Positions 52,190 through 64,000 of a stretch of DNA of 64,000 bases are shown here, piece by piece. The notes below the pieces were generated by a model. It was not told the DNA's origin. It did no database searches and saw only the letters and a program-made list of their open reading frames with translations. Position 1 is the first letter of the stretch. The number at the start of each line of letters is the position of its first letter. Origin of the DNA: an uncultured Pelagibacteraceae bacterium (lineage in GTDB: Bacteria > Pseudomonadota > Alphaproteobacteria > Pelagibacterales > Pelagibacteraceae). Location of the stretch: assembly GCA_902592325.1 (NCBI GenBank), contig CACJEC010000001.1, positions 1 to 64,000 on the forward strand. Direction: 5' to 3'. Made by a program: the position numbers and the translations under genes.

Positions 52190-53317
52190 ATGCTAACTAT
52201 GAATACTGAGAATAATATAAAAACATTAATTGTAAAAAAACCACTTAAACTTGACTGTGGTAAAACTATCAATAATTTTCCAATCGCGTATGAAACTTAT
52301 GGTTTACTTAATTCAAAAAAAGATAATGCGATATTAATTTTTCACGCATTAACAGGGGATCAGTTTGTAACTGGATTGAATCCTATAACTAAAAAAGATG
52401 GTTGGTGGAGCTATGCCGTAGGGCCAGGAAAAGCTATAGATACAAATAAATATTTTGTTATTTGTTCTAATGTAATTGGGGGATGTATGGGTTCCTACGG
52501 ACCAAGCCATAAAGATCCAGATAATAACAAAATATTTGGAACAAATTTTCCAGTTATTACTATTAATGATATAGTTAATGCACAATATAATTTACTAGAA
52601 TATTTCGGTATTGATAAACTTTTTTCTATAGCGGGTGGTTCTATGGGAGGAATGCAAGTTCTTCAATTTATTAGCAACTTTCCAGATAAATCTAAAACGG
52701 TGATACCAATCGCAACTACTTCAAGTCACTCAGCACAAAATATTGCTTTAAATGAATTGGGAAGACAAGCAATTACCGCTGATAGTAATTGGAAAGATGG
52801 AAATTACATATCCAACAACGCTACTCCGGGCAAAGGATTAGCGGTAGCTAGAATGGCCGCACATATAACTTATCTTTCAAAAAAAGGTTTGCAGGAAAAA
52901 TTTGGAAGAAAACTTCAAGAAAGAGAGGATCTTAAATTTGGCTTTGATGCAGATTTTCAGATTGAAAGTTATTTAAGATATCAAGGTTCTGTTTTTGTAG
53001 ATAGATTTGATGCAAATAGTTATCTTTATATCACGAGGGCAATGGATTACTTTGATTTAACTAAGCAATTTAAAGGCAATCTGTCAGATGCATTCAAAAA
53101 TACAAAAGCAAAATTTTTTATAATTTCTTTTACTTCAGATTGGCTTTATCCAACTCAAGAAAATAAAGATATTGTAATAGCCTTAAATTCTATAGGAGCT
53201 GATGTTGGATTTGTTGAAATAGAATCTGACAAAGGTCATGATTCTTTCTTATTAGATGTACCAGATTTTTTAAATGCTCTTAAAAACTTTTTAGATAAAT
53301 CTTATATAGAAAATTAA
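52190..53317 (+). CDS. metX: Homoserine O-acetyltransferase (or O-succinyltransferase) MetX
   Basis: The 375-residue alpha/beta hydrolase has PIAYETYGLLNSKKDNAILIFHALTGDQ near residue 27, WWSYAVGPGKAIDT, NVIGGCMGSYGP, the nucleophile elbow AGGSMGGMQVLQF near residue 144 with Ser, and the catalytic Asp and His in SDWLYP and DKGHDSFLLD. It activates homoserine for methionine synthesis. Acyl-donor choice (acetyl or succinyl) cannot be read off by eye. Start at 52190 or 52199 are both possible (MLTM). A SAM-II riboswitch controls it. The metW gene follows after one base, so metX-metW is an operon. Confidence 0.96.
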   Translation: MLTMNTENNIKTLIVKKPLKLDCGKTINNFPIAYETYGLLNSKKDNAILIFHALTGDQFVTGLNPITKKDGWWSYAVGPGKAIDTNKYFVICSNVIGGCMGSYGPSHKDPDNNKIFGTNFPVITINDIVNAQYNLLEYFGIDKLFSIAGGSMGGMQVLQFISNFPDKSKTVIPIATTSSHSAQNIALNELGRQAITADSNWKDGNYISNNATPGKGLAVARMAAHITYLSKKGLQEKFGRKLQEREDLKFGFDADFQIESYLRYQGSVFVDRFDANSYLYITRAMDYFDLTKQFKGNLSDAFKNTKAKFFIISFTSDWLYPTQENKDIVIALNSIGADVGFVEIESDKGHDSFLLDVPDFLNALKNFLDKSYIEN

Positions 53318-53318
53318 A

Positions 53319-53915
53319 ATGAAAAATGAATTTAAAGTAATAGCAGAATTAATTGAAAAAAATAAAAAAGTTTTAGATGTAGGGTGTGCTGACGGAACAC
53401 TGATGAAATTTTTGAAAGAGAATAAAAATATAAATATTAGAGGATTAGAAATTTCAAAAAGTAAAGTTCAAGAATGTATTGCGAAAGGTTTAACTGTTAT
53501 TGAAGGAAATGCTGAAAAAGACTTAAAACAATTTCCAGATAAATCATTTGACTATGTTGTTTTGAGCCAAACACTTCAGGCTTTTTTAAATCCTGAATTA
53601 GTTTTAAGTGAACTTTTAAGAGTAGGTAAAAAAGCTATAGTCACCATCCCTAATTTTGGTTACTGGAAAGTAAGATTTCACTTACTATTTAAAGGGACAA
53701 TGCCAGTTACTAAAGCGTTACCAGATGAGTGGTATAATACACCTAACTTACATATGTGTACTCTGAAAGATTTTGTTTATTTTGTTAGGTCAAGAAATAT
53801 AAAAATTTTTAAATCATTGGCGTTAAACAATCTTGATACCTCAATAATAAATGAAAATAATTTAGGAATTAAAAATTTATTTGCGGATTTAGGTATATTT
53901 TTAATAGAAAAATAA
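53319..53915 (+). CDS. metW: MetW, SAM-dependent methyltransferase-like partner of MetX
   Basis: The 198-residue protein has a SAM-binding-like motif VLDVGCADGTLMKFLKE near residue 18, RGLEISKSKVQECIAKGL, the MetW-specific DYVVLSQTLQAFLNPELVLSELLRVG near residue 76, and IPNFGYWKVRFHLLFKGTMPVTKALPDEWYNTPNLHMCTLKDF near residue 110. MetW works with MetX in homoserine acylation in many proteobacteria. It is one base after metX and under its riboswitch. The gloB gene follows after one base. Confidence 0.95.
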   Translation: MKNEFKVIAELIEKNKKVLDVGCADGTLMKFLKENKNINIRGLEISKSKVQECIAKGLTVIEGNAEKDLKQFPDKSFDYVVLSQTLQAFLNPELVLSELLRVGKKAIVTIPNFGYWKVRFHLLFKGTMPVTKALPDEWYNTPNLHMCTLKDFVYFVRSRNIKIFKSLALNNLDTSIINENNLGIKNLFADLGIFLIEK

Positions 53916-53916
53916 T

Positions 53917-54636
53917 ATGCGAGTTGAAATCATACCTTGCCTCCAAGATAATTATAGCTATTTAATTATTGATGATAACAATAATTCTGCTTGTATTGTG
54001 GATCCAAGTGAAGCTAAACCCATAATTAATTTTTTGGAAAATAAAAATATTAATTTAAAATATATCCTAAACACGCATCATCATTATGATCATACTGGTG
54101 GAAATAAAGAATTAAAAAAAAAATTTGAGTCAATTGTTGTTGGATTTAAAAAGGACTCAGATAGAATTCCTGGAATAGACATTCTTTTGGAGAATAATCA
54201 GATTTGGAAAGCTGAAAACTTTTTAGCAAAAATAATTCATATACCTGGACATACATCAGGGCATATTTGTTTTCATTTTTTCCAAGAAAAACTAGTTTTT
54301 ACTGGCGACACACTTTTTTCTCTTGGTTGTGGAAAAATATTTGAGGGAACTTATAAAGAAATGTTTGAATCTTTAAATAAAATCAAGTCTCTACCAGAAG
54401 AAACGAAAGTATATTGTGGTCATGAATATACTCTTAATAATTCAAAATTTTGTATCTCATATGAACCTGGGAACCATGATCTAAAAAAAAAAATTGAAAA
54501 AATAAAAAAAAAAATTAAAGAAGGCCAGCCCACAATGCCAACAACTATAAAGGAAGAATTAGATTGTAATATTTTTCTTAGAGCAAAAGACTTGGAAACC
54601 TTCTCAAAATTAAGAGATTTAAAGGATAATTTTTAA
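53917..54636 (+). CDS. gloB: Hydroxyacylglutathione hydrolase (glyoxalase II)
   Basis: The 239-residue metallo-beta-lactamase-fold protein has the metal motif NTHHHYDHTGGNKEL near residue 52, IPGHTSGHICFHF near 108, and TGDTLFSLGCGKIFEGTYKEMFESL near 128, then YCGHEYTLNNSKF with a further metal His. It hydrolyses S-lactoylglutathione to D-lactate and glutathione, detoxifying methylglyoxal. It follows metW by one base, so it is in the same transcript, although no direct pathway link is known. Confidence 0.94.
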   Translation: MRVEIIPCLQDNYSYLIIDDNNNSACIVDPSEAKPIINFLENKNINLKYILNTHHHYDHTGGNKELKKKFESIVVGFKKDSDRIPGIDILLENNQIWKAENFLAKIIHIPGHTSGHICFHFFQEKLVFTGDTLFSLGCGKIFEGTYKEMFESLNKIKSLPEETKVYCGHEYTLNNSKFCISYEPGNHDLKKKIEKIKKKIKEGQPTMPTTIKEELDCNIFLRAKDLETFSKLRDLKDNF

Positions 54637-54646
54637 GTTATTCAAC

Positions 54647-54674
54647 TTGACTATACGAAAGCTCGGACTATATT
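54647..54674 (+). promoter_or_regulatory. Sigma-70-type promoter of the rplU-rpmA unit
   Basis: TTGACT at 54647-54652 and TATATT at 54669-54674 are separated by 16 bases in the 66-base gap between gloB and rplU. The start of transcription would be about 54681, giving a leader of about 22 bases. By-eye consensus match. Confidence 0.65.
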
Positions 54675-54702
54675 GCCTTTAAAAATTTTAACTATAAATA
54701 CT

Positions 54703-55104
54703 ATGTCATTCGCAGTAATACAAACAGGTGGAAAACAATACAAAGTAAAGTCTGGGGAGATATTAAAGATCGAAAGATTGTCTGATTCTAAAACTAATAC
54801 AAAAATAGAATTTAAAGAAATTCTAGCTTACGGAGATGATAAAACAATAGAAATTGGTTCTCCAATTATTACAGGTGCAAAAGTTGAAGCTAATTTAGTG
54901 AAGAATGGCAAAAACAGAACGGTGTTAGTTTTTAAAAAAAGAAGAAGACATAATTCAAGAAAAAAAAATGGTCATAGACAAGAATATTCTATGGTAAAAA
55001 TAGAAAAAATTTTTTCAAAAGATGGTAAAATTTTGTCAGAAGCTAAAAAGAAAGTAACTCCAACTAAAAAAGTTGACTTAGCTTCTAAAGAAGAAAAGAA
55101 ATAG
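54703..55104 (+). CDS. rplU: 50S ribosomal protein L21
   Basis: ATG at 54703 (MSFAVIQTGGKQYKV) is chosen over a TTG at 54673, because L21 always begins near the strand AVIxTGGKQYKV and the TTG lies in the promoter. The 133-residue protein has the L21 core with LAYGDDKTIEIGSPIITGAKVEA and VFKKRRRHNSRKKNGHRQEYSMVKIEKI near residue 84, then a Lys-rich C-terminal tail of about 30 residues. It binds 23S rRNA. rpmA follows, and the pair normally forms one operon. Confidence 0.97.
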   Translation: MSFAVIQTGGKQYKVKSGEILKIERLSDSKTNTKIEFKEILAYGDDKTIEIGSPIITGAKVEANLVKNGKNRTVLVFKKRRRHNSRKKNGHRQEYSMVKIEKIFSKDGKILSEAKKKVTPTKKVDLASKEEKK

Positions 55105-55115
55105 TTAGGTAAATT

Positions 55116-55370
55116 ATGGCAACAAAAAAAGCAGGTGGATCATCAAGAAACGGAAGAGATAGTGCCGGACGAAGACTTGGTGTAAAAAAATATGGTGGCG
55201 AATCTGTTATACCTGGAAACATAATTGTTCGACAAAGAGGTACTAAAATATTACCAGGAGAAAATGTAGGAATGGGTAAGGACCATTCAATTTTTTCAGT
55301 AATTAAAGGGAAAGTTGTTTTTAAAAAAACAAAAGCAGATAGAACTTTCGTTTCAGTAAAGCCCAATTAA
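55116..55370 (+). CDS. rpmA: 50S ribosomal protein L27
   Basis: The 84-residue protein begins [29 protein letters not shown], diagnostic of L27, whose N-terminus reaches the peptidyl-transferase centre. It continues [26 protein letters not shown]. The N-terminal extension cleaved in Firmicutes is absent. The gene lies eleven bases after rplU and 27 bases before obgE, as in most bacteria. Confidence 0.98.
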   Translation: MATKKAGGSSRNGRDSAGRRLGVKKYGGESVIPGNIIVRQRGTKILPGENVGMGKDHSIFSVIKGKVVFKKTKADRTFVSVKPN

Positions 55371-57476
<2,106 letters not shown>

Positions 57477-57477
<1 letters not shown>

Positions 57478-58727
57478 TGAAAGGTTATTTATTTAAATTA
57501 GGAAAAAATGCTCGAAGGGCTTTTAGTAAATCTATAAAATCGAAAATAAAAGATAAAGTTTTAAAAGACTATTGTGATTTAATTTCAAAAAATCAATCAA
57601 GAATTATTTTTGAAAACCAGAAAGATTTAAAAAAAGCTAAAGAAAAAAAATTAAAAGATAATATTACAAAAAGACTTTTAATTGATGAAAGGAAAATTTT
57701 TCAAATAATTAATTCATTAAAAACAATTATAAAATTGAAGGATCCAGTAGATCAAACGTTAGAAAAGTGGAAAAGACCTAATGGTCTTAAAATTGAAAAA
57801 AAAACAACTTCTATAGGTGTAATTGCTATAATTTACGAAAGCAGACCAAATGTAACTTCAGATGTTGCTTCTCTGTGTTTTAAATCAGGAAATCCTGTAA
57901 TTTTAAAGGGAGGTTCTGAAGCTTTTTTTTCTAATAGAATTTTTACAAACTTATTTAGAAAATCTCTCAAAAAAAACAATGTTGATGAAAACTATGTTCA
58001 ATTTATTAATTATAAAAATAGAAAAGTAGTTAATTTTTTATTAACTAAAATGGTTGATTATATTGACGTTATAATTCCAAGAGGTGGTAAAGGATTGGTT
58101 AAAAAAGTTCAAAAGTTATCAAAAATTCCTATCATAGGTCATCTTGAAGGTATATGTCATACGTATATTGATAAAAATGCAACTTTATCAATGGCAAAAA
58201 AGATTACTTTAAATGCTAAATTAAGAAACACTGCAATATGTGGAGCAACTGAAACTATTTTAATACATCAAAATTTATTAAAAAACTTTTGTAACCCAGT
58301 CTTGTCAAACCTTGAAGATCAGGGTTGTAAAATAATAGGAGATAACAAAATCAAGAAATTTTATAAAGGAAAAATTAAGGCTGCTAAAATAAGTGATTGG
58401 TCAAAAGAATATTTATCATCAACAATATCTGTAAAATCTGTAAAAAATATTAATGATGCTATTGATCATATTAATAAATATGGGACGATGCATACAGATG
58501 CAATTATTACAAAAAATATAAATTCAGCAAAAAAATTCTTTAAAGAAATCAAAAGCTCAATAGCAATGCATAATACTTCTACACAATTTGCAGATGGAGG
58601 AGAATTTGGTTTTGGAGGTGAAATTGGAATCTCAACTAATACACTCCCACCAAGAGGGCCGGTTGGTTTAAATCAACTTGTTTCTTATAAATATCAAGTC
58701 TCAAGCAATGGCAAAATTAGAAAATAA
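57477..58727 (+). CDS. proA: Gamma-glutamyl phosphate reductase
   Basis: The 416-residue aldehyde-dehydrogenase-like protein has IGVIAIIYESRPNVTSDVASLCFKSGNPVILKGGSEA near residue 113, DVIIPRGGKGL near 197, the catalytic Cys in RNTAICGATETILIH near 253, and [30 protein letters not shown] near 361, all ProA features. It reduces gamma-glutamyl phosphate to the semialdehyde with NADPH. It shares a base with the proB stop, and nadD begins inside its end. Confidence 0.96.
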
Positions 58728-59250
58728 ATTTAAAAAAAGAAAAATAAAAATTGGTATTTTAGGAGGATCTTTCGATCCTGCTCACAAAGGTCACTTGGCT
58801 ATTTCTAAAAAAGCTTTAAAAAAATTTAATTTAAGATCTGTAATATGGAGTATTACAAATCGAAATCCATTTAAAAAAAAAAGTTCAAACAATTTAAAAA
58901 AAAGAATAATTTTTTGTAAAAAAATTATAGGTAAAAATAAATCAATTAAAGTTAAATATTTTGAAAATATTATTAACTCCAATAAAACAATAGATTTACT
59001 CAATTATCTAAGTAAGGACCAAAAATATGAATTATTTTTTTTAATGGGAGCGGATAATCTAATCTATTTTCATAAGTGGTATAAATGGAAAAATATTCTT
59101 AAAAAGTCTAAACTTTTAGTTTTTGATCGGACTGGTTATAAAAAAAAAAGCTTAAATTCGAAGATTTATAATAGCACTTATGGAAAACAAATAACTTTTG
59201 TTGAGTTTAATAAAGTCAACATTTCATCTTCTCAATTAAGAAAAATTTGA
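58708..59250 (+). CDS. nadD: Nicotinate-nucleotide adenylyltransferase, short C-terminus
   Basis: ATG at 58708 (MAKLENKFKKRKIKIGIL) is used; a TTG at 58678 adds a segment that does not look family-like. The 180-residue protein has the nucleotidyl motif IGILGGSFDPAHKGHLAISK near residue 14, IWSITNRNPFK, FFLMGADNLIYFHKWYKWKNI near 110 and ends NISSSQLRKI. The motif ISS-x-LR normally precedes 25-35 further residues, which are missing here. It forms NaAD in NAD synthesis. It overlaps proA by 20 bases and is separated from rsfS by 17 bases. Confidence 0.93.
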   Translation: MAKLENKFKKRKIKIGILGGSFDPAHKGHLAISKKALKKFNLRSVIWSITNRNPFKKKSSNNLKKRIIFCKKIIGKNKSIKVKYFENIINSNKTIDLLNYLSKDQKYELFFLMGADNLIYFHKWYKWKNILKKSKLLVFDRTGYKKKSLNSKIYNSTYGKQITFVEFNKVNISSSQLRKI

Positions 59251-59267
59251 TAGTCTTTAATCAATTA

Positions 59268-59618
59268 ATGATTAAAAATATAGATCTAAAAAATATCGTA
59301 ATTAAAACTCTTGATCTAAATAAAGCTAATGACATAGTAAGTATTGACCTTAAAGATAAAAGTTCAATAGCTGAATATATGATAATAGCTAGTGGAACTT
59401 CTTCAAGACATATTCAATCTTTATCAGAACAAGTTTTAGAAAAATTGAAAGAAAATGGAATGATAGAGTCTAAGATAGAAGGTAAAGATAGTAATGAATG
59501 GAAATTGGTAGATGGTATCGATCTTATTGTTCATATTTTTCATCCGGAAAAGAGAAAATTTTATGAATTAGAAAAAATTTGGTCTGAACTAATACCTAAA
59601 GAAAAAGTAATAATATGA
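59268..59618 (+). CDS. rsfS: Ribosomal silencing factor RsfS
   Basis: ATG at 59268 (MIKNIDLKNIVIKTL) is chosen over a TTG at 59247, which overlaps the nadD stop. The 116-residue protein has the RsfS pattern: DIVSIDLKDKSSIAEYMIIASGTSSRHIQSLSEQVLEKLKENG near residue 24, then EGKDSNEWKLVDGIDLIVHIFHPEKRKFYELEKIWSE near 74. It binds L14 and blocks subunit joining when nutrients are low. Its last four bases overlap the ctpA start. No rlmH gene follows, unlike the common nadD-rsfS-rlmH order. Confidence 0.95.
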   Translation: MIKNIDLKNIVIKTLDLNKANDIVSIDLKDKSSIAEYMIIASGTSSRHIQSLSEQVLEKLKENGMIESKIEGKDSNEWKLVDGIDLIVHIFHPEKRKFYELEKIWSELIPKEKVII

Positions 59619-60751
59619 AATTTTTTTTAAAAATATTTTATTTGTTTAATTATTTATTAATTGCAAATTACTGTATTTCTGCTGAAGGAGATATATATAA
59701 AAAAATTGATCTTTTTGGAGAAGTATTAGAAAAGATTAACAAAGAATATGTAGATGAAATTGATCAATCAGAAAGCATGGACTCGGCAATTAATGGTCTT
59801 CTACAATCACTTGATCCATACTCAGCTTATATGTCTCCAGAAATATTTAATGAAATGCAAACTGAAACAAGTGGAGAATTTGGAGGTCTAGGAATTGAGG
59901 TAAGTATGGAATCTGGAGTGGTAAAAGTTATTTCACCAATTGATGACACTCCAGCATCGAGAGCTGGAATTAAAGCAGGGGACTACATAGTTAAGATTAA
60001 AGATATACAAGTACAAGGTAAAACTTTAAGTGAAGCTGTTGATTTGATGCGTGGACCAGTTGGTTCTAGCATTGAACTCACTATTCGAAGGATAGGGGTA
60101 AAAAAAGCTCTTACATTTAATATTACAAGAGAAGTTATAGAAGTTCAGTCTGTTAAGGCTGATCTGTTAGAGGATAATATTGGATATATTCGACTTACTT
60201 CTTTTAATGAAAATAGCAGTGATCAAATAGAAGATAAAATTAAAGATTTAGAAAAGAACCAAAATATTAAATCCTACATTCTTGATTTGAGAAATAATCC
60301 TGGTGGCTTATTATCTCAAGCAATCAAAATATCTGACTTTTTTTTAGATAATGGTGAAATTGTATCCACAAAAAGTAGAAAAGCTTCTGAAAATAGAAAA
60401 ATGTTTGCAAAGAAAGGTGATCTAATAAAAGGTAAAACTTTAGTCGTACTTATTAACTATGGATCTGCGTCTGCTTCAGAGATAGTTGCTGGAGCTCTGA
60501 AAGATCATAAAAGAGCAATTATTCTAGGAGAAAATAGTTATGGCAAAGGTTCAGTTCAATCGATAATTCCTTTAAAAAATAAAGGAGCTATAAGGTTAAC
60601 TGTTGCTAAATATTATCTACCTTCTGGAAAATCTATTTCAGAGGTAGGTGTGAAACCTGATATTGAAATAGATGAGGAAGGTGAAAAATTTAGAATCAAA
60701 ACAGAAACTGACAATCAACTTAATTACGCGATTAAACTCTTAAACGGTTAA
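59615..60751 (+). CDS. ctpA: C-terminal processing protease CtpA (S41)
   Basis: The 378-residue protein has a signal peptide (about 1-22), a PDZ domain (about 85-170; GEFGGLGIEVSMESG, DDTPASRAGIKAGDYIVKI) and the S41 domain with LRNNPGGLLSQAIKISDFFL near residue 224, the catalytic Ser in YGSASASEIVAGALKDHKRAIILGE near 286, and Lys in NSYGKGSVQSI near 311. It trims unneeded C-termini in the periplasm and can process cell-wall enzymes. It is 4 bases overlapping rsfS and two bases before rppH. Confidence 0.96.
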   Translation: MKFFLKIFYLFNYLLIANYCISAEGDIYKKIDLFGEVLEKINKEYVDEIDQSESMDSAINGLLQSLDPYSAYMSPEIFNEMQTETSGEFGGLGIEVSMESGVVKVISPIDDTPASRAGIKAGDYIVKIKDIQVQGKTLSEAVDLMRGPVGSSIELTIRRIGVKKALTFNITREVIEVQSVKADLLEDNIGYIRLTSFNENSSDQIEDKIKDLEKNQNIKSYILDLRNNPGGLLSQAIKISDFFLDNGEIVSTKSRKASENRKMFAKKGDLIKGKTLVVLINYGSASASEIVAGALKDHKRAIILGENSYGKGSVQSIIPLKNKGAIRLTVAKYYLPSGKSISEVGVKPDIEIDEEGEKFRIKTETDNQLNYAIKLLNG

Positions 60752-60753
60752 AC

Positions 60754-61239
60754 ATGAAAGATAAATTTAAAAATCTTCCACTTCGTAGTGGTGTTGGGAT
60801 AGTAGTATTAAACAAAGATAATAAAATTTTTGTTGCAAGAAGGATAGATAATCCAAAAAACTTTTGGCAAATGCCTCAAGGCGGAGTTGACCATGGTGAA
60901 GATTTTCTAACTGCCGCTTATCGAGAACTAGAGGAAGAAACTAATATTAAAAATGTTGAACTAATTGAAGAGTTAGATGGTCTCTTAACTTATAATCTAC
61001 CCGATCGATTATTAGGAATTATATGGAAAGGAAAATATAAAGGTCAAAAACAAAAATGGTTTTTGATGAGGCATCTTGGTGAAGATCATGAAATTAATAT
61101 AAAAACAAAAAAACCAGAATTTTTAGACTGGAAATGGGTAGATCTAAAAGAAATAACTGAACTTGTAGTTGATTTTAAACTTCACGTATATCAAGAAGTT
61201 CAGAAAAAAGTTGAAAAGATATTAATTAATAGATCTTAG
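60754..61239 (+). CDS. rppH: RNA pyrophosphohydrolase RppH
   Basis: The 161-residue protein is the RppH-type Nudix hydrolase: LRSGVGIVVLNKDNKIFVARRIDNPKNFWQMPQGGVDHGED near residue 8, the Nudix box GGVDHGEDFLTAAYRELEEETNI near residue 42, and PEFLDWKWVDLKEITELVVDFK near 128. It removes pyrophosphate from mRNA 5' ends, starting decay. It is the last gene of the rplU-to-rppH run and its end overlaps convergent atpC by 18 bases. Dinucleoside polyphosphates are the alternative substrate. Confidence 0.95.
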   Translation: MKDKFKNLPLRSGVGIVVLNKDNKIFVARRIDNPKNFWQMPQGGVDHGEDFLTAAYRELEEETNIKNVELIEELDGLLTYNLPDRLLGIIWKGKYKGQKQKWFLMRHLGEDHEINIKTKKPEFLDWKWVDLKEITELVVDFKLHVYQEVQKKVEKILINRS

Positions 61240-61613
61240 AACATCAATTTTTTGATCTATTAAATATTTAGACTGATCATTAACTTCAGGCTTGTTCCCT
61301 TCTTCCTCTGCTTGTTTTAATAGATCTTGTTGTTTAGATTTATCAATATCAGCTAGATTAAATATTGTGCTAGTTAGGATTGATAAGTTATTATTTTTAA
61401 ACTCAATAATTCCATCTTCAACATAGTAACTTTCATTACCTGATTTCGACAAAATTTTAATAATTCCAGGTTTTAAAAAAGAAATAATAGGAATATGATC
61501 TTTCAATATCCCCATTTCTCCCTCAAATGCAGGAACAATTACCTCTGAAACATCCTCTTTTACTAAAAAAGATTTTTCAGGATTTACTATTTCAATTTTA
61601 AAATCCTCATTCA

Positions 61614-61614
<1 letters not shown>
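61222..61614 (-). CDS. atpC: F1 ATP synthase epsilon subunit
   Basis: The 130-residue protein has the epsilon N-terminal beta-sandwich (FKIEIVNPEKSFLVKEDVSEVIVPAFEGEMGILKDHIPIISFLKPG) and VEDGIIEFKNNNLSILTSTI. It links F1 rotation to inhibition. The C-terminal helix pair is short (about 35 residues). Its ATG at 61614 overlaps the atpD stop by one base, the last gene of the atp unit. It converges on rppH, with an 18-base overlap. Confidence 0.93.
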
Positions 61615-63907
<2,293 letters not shown>

Positions 63908-63913
63908 AAAATA

Positions 63914-64000
63914 CTAAAATTTAAAATTTCCTTTTAATTGAGTGATCAGCTCTATAAGCATTTTTTCTTTATCTTCTTCAAGTTTACCTGAGCTTAAAAT
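63914..64000 (-). CDS. atpA: F1 ATP synthase alpha subunit, C-terminal fragment
   Basis: The last 28 residues before a TAG at 63914-63916 are visible; the gene continues off the right edge. The tail (KLEEDKEKMLIELITQLKGNF and two more residues) is a helix like the alpha-subunit C-terminus. It directly precedes atpG, the fixed order of atp operons (atpA-atpG-atpD-atpC). The identification depends mainly on this order, since only 87 bases are seen. Confidence 0.85.
   Translation of the reverse strand: MLSSGKLEEDKEKMLIELITQLKGNFKF

Overview
The window is AT-rich, very densely packed chromosomal DNA from an alphaproteobacterium. It most resembles the SAR11 clade (Candidatus Pelagibacter and relatives). 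The case rests on the low GC, lysine- and asparagine-rich proteins, near-absent intergenic space, class I lysyl-tRNA synthetase, ChvG/ChvI and ActR-type regulators, tsaE-amgK-murU order, a SAM-II riboswitch before metX, and an F1 ATP synthase operon. This assignment comes from gene content read by eye, not from a database search. No rRNA, tRNA, CRISPR array, insertion sequence or prophage gene was found, and no stretch longer than about 300 bases lacks a gene.

Layout. 1-7500: the edge of a surface-sugar acyltransferase gene, a 40-residue basic micro-ORF, the translation GTPase TypA, a YczE-like membrane protein, a DUF6134-like exported protein, the TldE/TldD protease pair and a DCC-family protein. 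7500-12600: a small membrane protein, a lysine-rich coiled-coil protein of unknown function, a cyclopropane-fatty-acid synthase-like methyltransferase, a DapA-family lyase, a family 9 glycosyltransferase and a membrane-anchored J-domain protein. 12600-17600: oligopeptidase B, an Hsp20 gene with a heat-shock promoter and an RNA-thermometer-like leader, a small lipoprotein, and a purine permease facing a purine phosphoribosyltransferase. 17600-22900: a three-domain sugar enzyme (epimerase, cupin, C-methyltransferase), a GT17 glycosyltransferase, a DUF1330 protein, an AlkA-type glycosylase and a DMT exporter. 22900-29200: msrA, a sulfurtransferase, a two-gene RND efflux system whose adaptor lacks the usual helical hairpin, a lytic-transglycosylase-like lipoprotein and a VanZ-like protein. 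29200-35600: gpmA, the cell-wall recycling pair murU/amgK with tsaE, ahcY and chvG/chvI. 35600-39600: polA, bioY and actR. 39700-42900: a polyamine cassette (ODC-fold decarboxylase, deoxyhypusine-synthase-like protein, agmatinase-like protein). 42900-50000: a YhhQ transporter, rpmB, pyrD, class I lysS, trkH, an AmpG-like permease and an NlpC/P60 hydrolase. 50000-54600: tyrA and hisC, divergent from SAM-II-metX-metW-gloB. 54600-64000: rplU-rpmA-obgE-proB-proA-nadD-rsfS-ctpA-rppH, convergent with atpC-atpD-atpG-atpA (atpA truncated by the window edge).

Regulation is sparse but readable. The clearest elements are the SAM-II aptamer before metX, the sigma-32-like promoter plus two hairpins before hsp20, an intrinsic terminator after the purine permease gene, and sigma-70-type promoters before rplU, rpmB and metX. 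Convergent genes usually end inside one another, and at four borders the two genes share a single TTAA as a double stop.

The most interesting items are the ROSE-like hsp20 leader, the decarboxylase/DHS-like/agmatinase cassette, the 848-residue triple-domain sugar enzyme and the hairpin-less RND adaptor.
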